This document shows positions 14,846 to 24,184 of a stretch of DNA of 64,000 nt, in pieces (position 1 is the first letter of the stretch; each line of letters begins with the position of its first letter). The notes under the pieces were generated by a model. It was not told the DNA's origin, did no database searches, and saw only the letters and a program-made list of their open reading frames with translations. The translations under genes were made by a program, and so were the position numbers. This stretch comes from an uncultured Maribacter sp. (GTDB taxonomy: Bacteria > Bacteroidota > Bacteroidia > Flavobacteriales > Flavobacteriaceae). The stretch spans positions 1 through 64,000 of the forward strand of contig NZ_CANMRY010000008.1 in assembly GCF_947500405.1 (NCBI RefSeq), read 5' to 3'.

Positions 14846-15850
14846 TTAAAACCCTTTTTTATATTCTTCAATAATACTATGTGCTGCATTTACAGGCGAT
14901 ACTTTTGAATCTAAAATATCTTTCTCTAGTTGCTTTATTTTTTTGGTAACTACATCAGAGCCATAAAATAATTGTTTTAATTCTTCATTAATGGTATTAT
15001 ACATCCACTGTATTTGCTGCCTTTTTCTATTATTTACAAAATAGCCGTTACCCTTTACTAACTTTTTAAATTCCATTATTTTATCCCAAACCGTGCCTAT
15101 ACCTATATTTTGTATAGAAGAAGCTGTACTAACTATTGGGCTCCATCCAGAATTTGGCATTGGAAAAATATGCAATGCATTCTGGTATTGTCTTTTTGCA
15201 ATTTTACTTAAGGCAACATTATCTCCATCGGCTTTATTTATAACTACCATATTTGCCATTTCCATAATGCCTTTCTTTATTCCTTGTAACTCATCTCCTG
15301 CACCAGCCAACATTAACAAAAGAAAAAAATCGGTCATTCCATGTACCGCAATTTCCGATTGCCCTACTCCTACTGTTTCAATTAAAATAACATTATAACC
15401 AGCTGCCTCGCAAAGCAACATGGTTTCTCCTGTTTTATTAGCTACACCTCCCAAAGTATCTCCAGAAGCAGATGGCCTTATATAAGCTTCTTTTAAATTG
15501 GCTAGTTCTTCCATTCTTGTTTTATCGCCAAGAATACTGCCTCTAGAACGTTGACTACTAGGGTCTATAGATAATATGGCAACTTTATTTCCCTCGGCAA
15601 CTAAATGCTTTCCAAAGGCTTCTATAAAAGTACTTTTCCCAACTCCAGGAACCCCTGTAACACCAATACGAATAGAATTTCCAGACTTAGGCAAAATAGC
15701 TTGTATAATTTCTTTAGCAATTGCTTTATCACTCTTTAAATTACTCTCTATTATGGTAATTGCTCTAGATAAAATAACGCGATCACCTACTAAAACTCCT
15801 TCAATATATGCAGCTGCAGTTAACCTATTTTTTAGTCTGTAATTATTCAT
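14846..15850 (-). CDS. meaB: Methylmalonyl-CoA mutase-associated GTPase MeaB
   Basis: 334-aa G3E-family P-loop GTPase that gates cofactor loading and protects B12-dependent methylmalonyl-CoA mutase. Visible: Walker A GVPGVGKSTF, SIDPSSQRSRGSILGDKTRM (switch region with the conserved Asp), RPSASGDTLGGVA, VETVGVGQSE and NKADGDN (base recognition). C-terminal dimerisation arm is present. I start at 15850 (MNNYRLKNRLT). The longer frame to 15925 adds 25 hydrophobic residues absent from the family. The mutase genes are not in the window. Confidence 0.94.
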   Translation of the reverse strand: MNNYRLKNRLTAAAYIEGVLVGDRVILSRAITIIESNLKSDKAIAKEIIQAILPKSGNSIRIGVTGVPGVGKSTFIEAFGKHLVAEGNKVAILSIDPSSQRSRGSILGDKTRMEELANLKEAYIRPSASGDTLGGVANKTGETMLLCEAAGYNVILIETVGVGQSEIAVHGMTDFFLLLMLAGAGDELQGIKKGIMEMANMVVINKADGDNVALSKIAKRQYQNALHIFPMPNSGWSPIVSTASSIQNIGIGTVWDKIMEFKKLVKGNGYFVNNRKRQQIQWMYNTINEELKQLFYGSDVVTKKIKQLEKDILDSKVSPVNAAHSIIEEYKKGF

Positions 15851-16038
15851 ACTATCCTTTCTAAATATAAAAATAAGCAATAACAATTGGTTATAATAAT
15901 ACATAAGAAAGAGATAAGAACACATGTAATACTAATTTGCTATATTGTTATGCTACTATTATGGTACTTAACTCTATATTTTTACTATTAATTTATTACT
16001 TTTAAAACAGATATAAACCATACTTTAATTTACGTAAT

Positions 16039-16917
16039 ATGAAAACCAAAATCCTTTTTTTATTTACTCTAGTCCTTTCTATAAGTTTTATAACTAATGC
16101 TCAAAAGAAAGAGAAAAACTGGGAATTTTTACTAGACAAAGATTTGAGTAAATGGGATGTTTTTATAGGTGTACCACATACTACGGTTAATTTAGATGGT
16201 TATGAAAAAGGAGATGGTATGCACGGTACTCCTGTAGGTTTAAACAAAGACCCTTTACATGTTTTCACTGTTACTAAAACAAAAAAAGAGATGCCCGTAC
16301 TTAATGTTTCTGGGGAAATATATGGAGGATTAAGTACTAAAAAAGAATACGAAAATTACCATTTAGTATTTTACATAAAATGGGGTACTAAACAATGGGA
16401 ACCACGTTTAAAGGACAAAAGAGATAGTGGCGTTTTATACCATGCGCAAGAACCTCATGGGCAATTCTGGAATGTTTGGATGAAAGCTCCAGAAATGCAA
16501 GTACAAGAAACAGATTCTGGCGATTTTTTCCCTATAGCTGGTGTTAGTATGAAAGTTAAAGCTACTAAGCGCGAGGAAAATGGCAAAGAGTTTTGGTTTT
16601 ATGACCCTAAGGGAGAATTAAAAACTTTTAAAACAGGAGCTAATAGTCGTTGCAGAAGAATAGAAGATTTTGAAAAGCCTCATGGAGAGTGGAATAAATT
16701 AGAATTAATTTGCTTAGGAGATAAAGCATACCATATTGTGAATGGAAAAGTAGTAATGGCTTTAGAAAATTCTTTAGAATATGATAAAGAAGGAAATGCT
16801 ACTCCCCTAACGAAAGGAAAAATTCAATTTCAGTCAGAAGCAGCAGAAGTATATTATAAAAACATAAAAATTAGAAGTATTAAGAAACTTCCTAAGAAAA
16901 TAGCAGCGCAACTATAA
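16039..16917 (+). CDS. Secreted DUF1080 (3-keto-disaccharide hydrolase-like) protein
   Basis: 292 aa with signal peptide (KILFLFTLVLSISFITNA). The rest is one DUF1080 concanavalin-like beta sandwich: WEFLLDKDLSKWDVF at the start, GGLSTKKEYENYHLVFYIKWG, DSGVLYHAQEP, GEWNKLELICLGDKAYHIVNGKVV and IQFQSEAAEVYYKNIKIR at the end. Some members cleave 3-keto-glycosides; others are only inferred to bind sugars. A terminator hairpin follows 13 bp after the stop, so it is probably monocistronic. Confidence 0.9.
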   Translation: MKTKILFLFTLVLSISFITNAQKKEKNWEFLLDKDLSKWDVFIGVPHTTVNLDGYEKGDGMHGTPVGLNKDPLHVFTVTKTKKEMPVLNVSGEIYGGLSTKKEYENYHLVFYIKWGTKQWEPRLKDKRDSGVLYHAQEPHGQFWNVWMKAPEMQVQETDSGDFFPIAGVSMKVKATKREENGKEFWFYDPKGELKTFKTGANSRCRRIEDFEKPHGEWNKLELICLGDKAYHIVNGKVVMALENSLEYDKEGNATPLTKGKIQFQSEAAEVYYKNIKIRSIKKLPKKIAAQL

Positions 16918-16930
16918 GCTTTATTTAAAA

Positions 16931-16958
16931 AGAGGAGTAACCTTACTCCTCTTTATTT
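16931..16958 (+). terminator. Rho-independent terminator after DUF1080 gene
   Basis: Perfect 10-bp stem AGAGGAGTAA (16931-16940) / TTACTCCTCT (16943-16952) with a 2-base loop, followed by TTATTT. Confidence 0.8.
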
Positions 16959-16997
16959 ACCCCTTATTTTCTATTACCTTTACACCTAATATTAATT

Positions 16998-19202
16998 GTG
17001 CATAGGCCTTTGGAAAACGTTTTACTTATTACTCCTCCTTTTACCCAACTTAATACGCCCTACCCTGCAACGGCTTATTTAAAAGGGTTTTTAAACACTA
17101 AAAACATCTCTAGTTATCAGTCTGATTTAGGAATAGAAGTCATCCTTAAACTCTTTTCAAAAGAATATTTACAATTAGTTTTTAATACTGCTCAAGAGAA
17201 TAATACTATAGTTTCTGATAACGTAAAGCGCATATATGCTTTAAAAACATCTTATATTAAAAACATTGACGATGTAATTCTATTTCTACAAGGGAAAAAT
17301 CAAACTTTTGCAAGGCAAGTATGTACACAAGGGTTTCTTCCTAGAGCATCAAGATTTCAACAACTAGACGATTTAGATTGGGCCTTTGGTTCCATGGGGT
17401 TACAAGACAAAGCAAAACATTTATGTACTTTGTTTTTAGAAGATTTATCGGATTTTATTGTAGAATGTATAGATTCTAATTTTGGGTTTAGCAGATATGC
17501 AGAACGCCTAGGCCGTAGTGCTAACGACTTTGATGAAATTTATGATGAGTTACAACAATATATAACTTTTATTGATAGTATTACTTTAGACCTGCTGGAA
17601 GATTTATTACAAAAAACAAACCCAAAATTAGTATGCTTTTCTGTTCCTTTTCCTGGTAATTTGTATAGTGCCTTTCGTTGTGCTCAATATATAAAAACAC
17701 ATTTTCCAGATATAAAAATTGCTATGGGTGGTGGTTTTCCCAATACCGAGTTAAGACAACTTACCGATGTTCGCGTGTTTGAGTTCTTTGATTATATAAC
17801 TCTAGATGATGGCGAATTACCTATTGAGTTACTTTTTGAAAATTTAAAAAATACGGACACTATTAAAAGAGAATACAAACGTACATTTCTATTAGAAAAC
17901 AATACGGTTATATATAAAAACGATACCAAACAACAAGACTATAAACAAAACCAATTAGGTACTCCAGACTATTCTAATTTATTACTAGACCAATATATTT
18001 CTGTTATAGAAATTGCAAACCCAATGCATAGCCTTTGGAGCGATGGCAGATGGAACAAACTTACCATGGCGCATGGCTGTTATTGGGGAAAATGTACTTT
18101 TTGCGATATTTCATTAGATTATATAAAACTATACGAACCCATTACAGCTACTATTTTAGTAGACCGTATGGAAGAAATTATAGCGCAAACCGGAGAAACT
18201 GGTTTTCATTTTGTAGATGAAGCAGCACCGCCCTCTTTAATGAAAAGTCTTGCGTTAGAAATACTAAAAAGAGAACTTACCATTACCTGGTGGACAAACA
18301 TACGTTTTGAAAAAAACTTTACTAAAGATTTATGTTTGTTATTACAAGCGTCTGGTTGTATTGCTGTTTCTGGCGGACTAGAAGTAGCATCGGACCGGTT
18401 ATTACAATTAATTGATAAAGGGGTAACCGTAGAACAAGTGGCACAAGTAACCTGCAACTTTACCGAAGCAAATATTATGGTGCATTCCTATTTAATGTAT
18501 GGCTACCCAACCCAAAGCCTTCAAGAAACTATAGACAGTCTAGAAATGGTACGTCAGCTTTTTGAAATTGGAGTTTTACAATCTGGTTTTTGGCACCAAT
18601 TTGCATTAACAGCACATAGCCCTGTTGGCATAAATCCAAAAGATTATGCAATTACACCAAAATATAAAAAAATTACATTTGCTAATAATGATATAGATTT
18701 TACGGATCAAACTGGTATAGACCATTCTAAATTTAGCTACGGATTAAAGAAATCTTTATTTAATTATATGCACGGGGTTAGTTTTGAATTACCACTACAA
18801 GATTGGTTTAATTTTAAAATTCCAAACACTACAATACTTCCTGATTTTATTTATAATTGTCTAGAAAATGAGCTGCCAATTATACCTAAACCGCAGCACA
18901 AGATTTGTTGGTTAGGAAGCTCGCCTACGATAGAATACAGCTCTAAAACAAAAAGAGGGCAAACTTGGGAACTGGCAACTTTAGGTTTTCATAATCACGA
19001 GGAATCTTTTTCTATAACCCTACCTAAACCAGAAGGAGAATGGCTTTCTACACAGTTACCTTGTTTAAAACCTAACACCAACAAACCCGTAACTTTTAAA
19101 GAGTTAAAAACTAATTATGAAACTTCATTTACAAATTTTGAGCTATTCTGGGCTTCTAAACCAATAAAAAAGTTACGCAACCAGGGATTGTTATTAGTAT
19201 AG
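16998..19202 (+). CDS. B12-binding-type radical SAM protein
   Basis: 734-aa enzyme. The N-terminal region (about 1-290) has a cobalamin-binding-type Rossmann layout: NVLLITPPFTQLNTPYPATAYLKGFL, then KLVCFSVPFPGNLYSAFRCAQYI and KIAMGGGFPNTELR. The radical SAM barrel follows, with cluster motif GCYWGKCTFCD: Cys361, Cys366, Cys369, a C-x4-C-x2-C pattern. Then come HFVDEAAPPSLM, ITWWTNIRFEKNF and GCIAVSGGLEVASDRLL. The DxHxxG-type B12 ligand is not obvious, so cobalamin may be bound base-on or not at all. The reaction is unknown. The start is GTG at 16998. It is not obviously in an operon. Confidence 0.85.
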   Translation: MHRPLENVLLITPPFTQLNTPYPATAYLKGFLNTKNISSYQSDLGIEVILKLFSKEYLQLVFNTAQENNTIVSDNVKRIYALKTSYIKNIDDVILFLQGKNQTFARQVCTQGFLPRASRFQQLDDLDWAFGSMGLQDKAKHLCTLFLEDLSDFIVECIDSNFGFSRYAERLGRSANDFDEIYDELQQYITFIDSITLDLLEDLLQKTNPKLVCFSVPFPGNLYSAFRCAQYIKTHFPDIKIAMGGGFPNTELRQLTDVRVFEFFDYITLDDGELPIELLFENLKNTDTIKREYKRTFLLENNTVIYKNDTKQQDYKQNQLGTPDYSNLLLDQYISVIEIANPMHSLWSDGRWNKLTMAHGCYWGKCTFCDISLDYIKLYEPITATILVDRMEEIIAQTGETGFHFVDEAAPPSLMKSLALEILKRELTITWWTNIRFEKNFTKDLCLLLQASGCIAVSGGLEVASDRLLQLIDKGVTVEQVAQVTCNFTEANIMVHSYLMYGYPTQSLQETIDSLEMVRQLFEIGVLQSGFWHQFALTAHSPVGINPKDYAITPKYKKITFANNDIDFTDQTGIDHSKFSYGLKKSLFNYMHGVSFELPLQDWFNFKIPNTTILPDFIYNCLENELPIIPKPQHKICWLGSSPTIEYSSKTKRGQTWELATLGFHNHEESFSITLPKPEGEWLSTQLPCLKPNTNKPVTFKELKTNYETSFTNFELFWASKPIKKLRNQGLLLV

Positions 19203-19204
19203 TT

Positions 19205-19540
19205 TTAATTAAAAAAGGTATTATTCCCTAATACTACAGCTTTTGTTCCTGTTAATGGTATTGCTCCATTCTTACCATCATCAATATAACTAGCTGTTAA
19301 AACTAGCATATTTTCTGGCATCCTATTTTCTACTTTATAAATTCTTTAGATGTTAAAGACTGTTTTTTACGCTATTATTAGTTAAGGATAAAATATACAT
19401 CTAACAAAGCTACTACTTATTTAAGCTCTTTGGTAACTTCTTTATACAAAAATATTCCGTCTTTACGTTGTGCAATTATAACGTCGTTATTAGAAATAAT
19501 TCTCATCTCAATAGGCTCAAAAAACTTCTTAAAATTAAAG
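19205..19540 (-). pseudogene. Remnant of PQQ-type sugar dehydrogenase region, internally deleted
   Basis: Two coding scraps continue the ThuA gene in other frames. At about 19418-19530 the minus strand reads KFFEPIEMRIISNNDVIIAQRKDGIFLYKEVTKELK*, which resembles the first blade of soluble PQQ-type glucose/sorbosone dehydrogenase. At 19205-19325 it reads MLVLTASYIDDGKNGAIPLTG...NNTFFN*, which looks like a protein's final stretch. In many Flavobacteriaceae these follow ThuA in one large multi-domain protein. Here the middle is gone and the frame is shifted relative to ThuA. The source-family match is from memory of the motifs. Confidence 0.6.
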
Positions 19541-20338
19541 TTACTTTAGAAAACGATTTATCTCTGATGGAATTTTACTGGTTGCTTTAGTATAATCTAA
19601 AACTTCATTATCTCCTATAGCATATTGTATACCTCCTAAAACGTGTTTTAAAAACAGTTCTTCTTTAAAACTTTCGTTGGTATGACCGCCTGCTGTATAA
19701 AAAGCTCTACCACCATCATAATCATGGTACCAAGCCATTGGATGATTTTCTCCGTTTATTCCTCCTTCATACGTGCTTTCATCTACAGTAAGAATAACAT
19801 TAATATCAGGATTAATTTTTCTATAATTATATAACTCATCTTTTCTATGCCATATAGAATCTTTAAAAAAACTTGTTGCTATAAAATTTGGGTCTTTTAT
19901 TATAAAATCTGCTTCTAGTGTTCCTTTTGGGTGACTGTGAAAATAAGCTCCTGCTAATTTGTTATACCAACCCCAATCGTACTCTGTATCTGTTGCAGCA
20001 TGTATCCCTACATACCCGCCACCAGCTTGTATATACCTTTCAAAAACAGCTTCTTGATAATGATTTAAAACGTTCCCCGTTGTACTTAAAAATATAACAG
20101 ATGCATATTGTTTTAAGTTTTCTTCTGTAAAAAATTCTGCATTTTTTGTAGTATCTACTTCAAAACCATTTTCTAATCCTAATTTTTCTATAGCCGCAAT
20201 CCCTGCTGGTATAGAAGCATGCTTAAACCCCATTGTTTTAGAAAAAACCAGAATTTTTGGTGCTCCTTCTCTTTTCTTAGAACAGGAAGTTACTAAGAGC
20301 CCTAAAATCATAAAAATGATAACTACATTTTTTTTCAT
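19541..20338 (-). CDS. ThuA-domain lipoprotein (probable stump of a larger gene)
   Basis: 265 aa. It has a lipoprotein signal (VIIFMILGLLVTSCS, Cys19) and then a complete ThuA (glutamine-amidotransferase-like) domain: ILVFSKTMGFKHASIPAGI, SVIFLSTTGNVL, GGGYVGIHAATDTEYDWGWY, HPMAWYHDYDGGRAFYTAGGHT and EELFLKHVLGGIQYAIG. ThuA domains are linked to trehalose and other disaccharide use; the reaction is not firmly known. The gene ends immediately before out-of-frame dehydrogenase scraps. The domain itself is whole and may still fold. Confidence 0.85.
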   Translation of the reverse strand: MKKNVVIIFMILGLLVTSCSKKREGAPKILVFSKTMGFKHASIPAGIAAIEKLGLENGFEVDTTKNAEFFTEENLKQYASVIFLSTTGNVLNHYQEAVFERYIQAGGGYVGIHAATDTEYDWGWYNKLAGAYFHSHPKGTLEADFIIKDPNFIATSFFKDSIWHRKDELYNYRKINPDINVILTVDESTYEGGINGENHPMAWYHDYDGGRAFYTAGGHTNESFKEELFLKHVLGGIQYAIGDNEVLDYTKATSKIPSEINRFLK

Positions 20339-20451
20339 ATCTTAATAATTTATTAAATCACTCAAAATAAACCTAAAAATTTAAACATTGCGTATAAAAA
20401 GTTACATTTTCGTGCTTTTTTACAAAAAACTACTACAACTTCGAAAAAATT

Positions 20452-21027
20452 ATGTCCGAGAAAATAGTTCTTTATTTTAAAAATGATACAGAATGGCGTA
20501 CTTGGCTACATGTAAATTATACAAGAACAGAAGGCGTTTATTTAATTTTTTATAAAGTAGACCACGCTATGGAAAGTATGCGCTGGGAAGAAGCTGTAAA
20601 AGTGGCTTTATGTTATGGTTGGATAGACAGTACCGTAAAGAGTCTTGGTAATGGTAAAAGACAGCAATATTTTTCGCCTAGAAAACAAAAAAGTGTTTGG
20701 AGTAAACTCAATAAAACCTATATAAAATTGCTTATAAAAAATAAGTTGATGCATGATAGTGGTTTAGTAAAAATTAAACAAGCAAAGAAAGATGGATCCT
20801 GGAATGTACTAGATAATGTGGAAAACGGGATTATCCCTAAAGATTTACGCATTGCCTTTAACCAAAATGAAATTGCTTTTAAAAACTACACCGCTTTTAG
20901 TAAAAGTTATAGAAAAAACTATCTATACTGGTTACACCAAGCAAAAAGAGAAACTACTAGACTTAAAAGAATATCTGAAATTATTAATCTTTGTGAGAAC
21001 AATATAAAATCTAGAGAAAATAGATAA
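20452..21027 (+). CDS. YdeI/OmpD-associated family protein
   Basis: 191-aa cytosolic protein of the YdeI family. Key strings are WRTWLHVNYTRTEGVYLIFYK, MRWEEAVKVALCYGWIDS, RQQYFSPRKQKSVWSKLNK, and the C-terminal AFKNYTAFSKSYRKNYLYWLHQAKRETTR (the bacteriocin-protection YdeI/OmpD-associated tail). Family members have been associated with resistance to cationic peptides, but the molecular activity is unknown. It is monocistronic. Confidence 0.87.
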   Translation: MSEKIVLYFKNDTEWRTWLHVNYTRTEGVYLIFYKVDHAMESMRWEEAVKVALCYGWIDSTVKSLGNGKRQQYFSPRKQKSVWSKLNKTYIKLLIKNKLMHDSGLVKIKQAKKDGSWNVLDNVENGIIPKDLRIAFNQNEIAFKNYTAFSKSYRKNYLYWLHQAKRETTRLKRISEIINLCENNIKSRENR

Positions 21028-21116
21028 TTATTTTTTCAATTTTATCTTAGAGAATACCTGTTCTCTTATTGTTAGGTGTACAAATAATATGTATTTTTAT
21101 AGTCAAAATACAGTAC

Positions 21117-21743
21117 ATGAAAAAAATAGCTCTTATTACATTAAGTTTATTGGTATTTGTAGGATTTAGCTGCAAAGATGTTAAGAAAGAAAAAGAACAA
21201 ACTGAAGAAGCCCAAGTAGAACAGTATAGCTTAGTAGAAGATTCTACTAAAGTTAGTTTTATAGCCTACAAAACCACAGAAAAAAAACCTGTAGGTGGTA
21301 AATTCACTACTATTAACATAACTAATGCTACTACTGGAAAAACAGCTTTAGAAGCTTTAAACGGAACAAAATTTAGTATTCCTGTAAGCAGTTTATTTAC
21401 TAATGATGCTACAAGAACAAGAGACCCGAAATTATTAGAGTTCTTTTTTGGAGTAATGAAAAACACAGAACTTATTTCTGGTGAATTTAAAGCTGCAGCA
21501 GACAATACTTGCTCTATAGATGTTACCTTAAATGGCGAAACTGCAAATATTCCTTTAACCTATGAGAATACTGGCAATGCTTATACTTTTAAAGGAGTTA
21601 TGAATTTAGAAAACTGGAATGCATTAGATGCTGTTGCCTCAATAAACAAAGCTTGTGAAGCTTTACATACAGGAGCAGATGGTGTTAGCAAAACTTGGAA
21701 CGATGTTGCTGTACAAGCGCAAGTTCTTTTAGAAAAAAAATAA
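21117..21743 (+). CDS. YceI-like periplasmic lipoprotein
   Basis: 208-aa lipoprotein: signal KKIALITLSLLVFVGFSC (lipobox Cys19), an acidic linker, then a YceI-type lipocalin-like barrel (YSLVEDSTKVSFIAYKTTEKKPVGGKF, FSIPVSSLFTNDATRTRDPKLLEFFF, GVMNLENWNALDAVASIN). YceI proteins bind isoprenoid or other amphiphilic lipids in the envelope. I start at the ATG at 21117, which directly begins the signal peptide; the longer frame from 21069 adds 16 residues ahead of it. A terminator follows. Confidence 0.88.
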   Translation: MKKIALITLSLLVFVGFSCKDVKKEKEQTEEAQVEQYSLVEDSTKVSFIAYKTTEKKPVGGKFTTINITNATTGKTALEALNGTKFSIPVSSLFTNDATRTRDPKLLEFFFGVMKNTELISGEFKAAADNTCSIDVTLNGETANIPLTYENTGNAYTFKGVMNLENWNALDAVASINKACEALHTGADGVSKTWNDVAVQAQVLLEKK

Positions 21744-21764
21744 ATAAAGTATTTATCCTATAAA

Positions 21765-21797
21765 CAAAAGGCTGCTTTACTAAAGTAGCCTTTTGTT
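21765..21797 (+). terminator. Terminator after yceI-like gene
   Basis: CAAAAGGCTGCTTTAC and its partner TAAAGTAGCCTTTTG (21765-21795) form a long stem with one mismatch and a small loop. The MMPL start codon lies 16 bp after it. Confidence 0.8.
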
Positions 21798-21810
21798 GTA
21801 ATTAGAAACT

Positions 21811-24057
21811 ATGCATAAGTTAATTGCCGCAAAAAAAAGTATTGTTACTGTATTTATAGCTTTAGCGGCAATTTCGGCCTTTTTACTTGGCAACCTAAAG
21901 TTTACATTCGATTTTGACCAATTTTTTCCAATCGGAGATCCCGATTTATTATTCTATCAAGAATTTATGGAAGAATTTGGTACCGATGACAATTTTTTAC
22001 TAATTGCCGTTGAGAATGATTCCACAGTATTTAAAAAAGAGTTCTTAGAGCGCTTTCATCAATTTTCATTAGACGCAGAAAAGTTTAGCTATACAAAAAA
22101 CAGTTCTTCTTTAACCACTATGTTTTACCCATTAAAAACTTCTTTTGGGTATACAAAACTGCCCGTAATACATATTAAGGATAGTACAAAATATGCTAAA
22201 GATTGGGATAAAATAAAAAAAGAAAGCATTTTTACCAATAGTCTTATAGATACCAAAGGCACATCTTTAGTAGTTGCAATAGAAACCGAAGACAATTTAG
22301 ATTATGACAACTGCCTATTATTTTTAAAAGAAGTTCGTGCATCTCTAAAAAACAACCATATAGAAGAATATCATTTTTTAGGAAGAGCTTATTTTTATGA
22401 GGCCTTTGTGGCCATGCAAAAAAGAGAGTTATTAGTAACAAGTGCTCTTTCTGCTTTATTGGTTTTATTAGTTTTATTAGTTATTTACAGAAAAATAGCA
22501 GTGGTTGCTCTTGCTTTTTCTTCTATTGTAATGGCACTACTTTTATTCTTAGGCGTATTATCTATATTAGGAAAAGAATTAAATACACTTTCCTCCTTCT
22601 ACCCTATTTTACTTTTAATTGTAGGCTCTGCAGATGTTATTCATATAATGGATAGTTATCTAGAGAAACTAAACCTAAATATGGATAAGAATAGTGCAAT
22701 AATAAGCACTTTAAAAGAAGTTGGCCTTACCACCTTATTAACCTCCGTAACTACCGCCATTGGTTTTTTATCACTTGTAACCTCTAAACTAATGCCTATT
22801 AAAGATTTTGGTTTAAACTCTGCTATTGGGGTAATGGTAGCTTATGTAACCGTTATATTTTTTACAAGTGCATTACTGTTACTTATTAATAAAAAACACC
22901 TTTTATCTAAAAAGAATTCTATAGAAAAATGGGACTCTTACCTACAACGAATTAATGTATTTACTCGTAAAAAACCAAAAACTATACTATATAGCGCAGC
23001 TCTATTTGGTATCTTATGTTTTTGGGGGGTATCTATGATAAACACTAATTATGAGTTTCAGGCTAGTTTTCCTAAGAATAGTAAACTTGCCGATGATTTT
23101 TCTTTTTACCAAGAAAAATACTCTGGCTTTAGACCATTAGAAGTTGCAATAATTGCCAAAGGAGAAAATAAGATAACAGACTTTAAAGTGCTTCAAGAAA
23201 TAGATAAAATGGAAGCACAACTAAACTCCTTTAAAGATATTGGAGAAGTAACCTCCGTAAACCTCTTATTTAAAGGCATTAACAAAGCTCACAATTTAAA
23301 TAAAAAAGAGTTTTTTACACTCCCAAAAGACAGTAAAACCTATTTATCTTATAAGAAAGACATTAAAAAAATTGCTCGTAAACAGCTTAAAAAGTTTGTA
23401 AATGAGAATGAAACAAAAGGGCGTATTTCTGCAAAAGTATTAGATATTGGCACCGATAGCCTTATTAGAGTATATGGCAGTTTAAATAACTTTATTGCCA
23501 CAAAAACAGACACCTCTCTAGTAAAATTTAGACTTACAGGAAAAGGAATGTTGTTAGACAAAAACTCTGTCTACATAAGAAACAGTCTGCTCCAAGGTCT
23601 TGGTATTGGACTATTACTTGTTGGTATTATAATGGTTATTTTATTTAAAGACATAAAATTGCTACTAATTTCTTTAATCCCTAATATTTTACCCTTACTT
23701 TTTGCAGGTGCATTACTAGGTTTTTTAGAAATACCTTTAGAAGCAACTATATCTATCATTTTTGCAATTGTATTTGGTATTGCCGTAGATGATACTATAC
23801 ACTTTCTAGGGCGCTATAAACTATGCAGGCACAACGGGCTTAATAAGGAAAAAGCAATCGAAAAAACTTTTAAAGAAACTGGTAGAGCTTTAATAATAAC
23901 TACTGTATTACTATTTTTTGGCTTTATGGTTTTAGTTTTTTCTGTGCACTTACCAAGTATTACCATAGGGCTTCTTTTAAGTGCAACACTACTAACAGCA
24001 TTAATTTTAGATTTATTACTATTACCAGTTCTAATTAGAAAATGGATTAAGAATTAA
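21811..24057 (+). CDS. RND/MMPL-family exporter (HAE3-like)
   Basis: 748-aa inner-membrane exporter with two repeats, each of one helix, a large periplasmic loop and a five-helix bundle. The first repeat has helices at about 13-29 and 207-355, including the sterol-sensing-type run SFYPILLLIVGSADVIHIMDSY. The second has the equivalent AIVFGIAVDDTIHFLGRYK at about 650-670, with the paired Asp residues used for proton coupling. HAE3 members export lipids, hopanoids or hydrophobic compounds; the substrate here is not evident. No membrane-fusion or outer-membrane partner is adjacent. Confidence 0.9.
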   Translation: MHKLIAAKKSIVTVFIALAAISAFLLGNLKFTFDFDQFFPIGDPDLLFYQEFMEEFGTDDNFLLIAVENDSTVFKKEFLERFHQFSLDAEKFSYTKNSSSLTTMFYPLKTSFGYTKLPVIHIKDSTKYAKDWDKIKKESIFTNSLIDTKGTSLVVAIETEDNLDYDNCLLFLKEVRASLKNNHIEEYHFLGRAYFYEAFVAMQKRELLVTSALSALLVLLVLLVIYRKIAVVALAFSSIVMALLLFLGVLSILGKELNTLSSFYPILLLIVGSADVIHIMDSYLEKLNLNMDKNSAIISTLKEVGLTTLLTSVTTAIGFLSLVTSKLMPIKDFGLNSAIGVMVAYVTVIFFTSALLLLINKKHLLSKKNSIEKWDSYLQRINVFTRKKPKTILYSAALFGILCFWGVSMINTNYEFQASFPKNSKLADDFSFYQEKYSGFRPLEVAIIAKGENKITDFKVLQEIDKMEAQLNSFKDIGEVTSVNLLFKGINKAHNLNKKEFFTLPKDSKTYLSYKKDIKKIARKQLKKFVNENETKGRISAKVLDIGTDSLIRVYGSLNNFIATKTDTSLVKFRLTGKGMLLDKNSVYIRNSLLQGLGIGLLLVGIIMVILFKDIKLLLISLIPNILPLLFAGALLGFLEIPLEATISIIFAIVFGIAVDDTIHFLGRYKLCRHNGLNKEKAIEKTFKETGRALIITTVLLFFGFMVLVFSVHLPSITIGLLLSATLLTALILDLLLLPVLIRKWIKN

Positions 24058-24184
24058 ATCGCATTAGATTTAACAATAATAAAATATACTTCACAATCTA
24101 TTGCATTAAATTTAAAAGCTAGATTAATTATAAGAAAAGTCTTATGAAATATAGTAATTTGGCTTTTTATTTCAATAAAAACGA

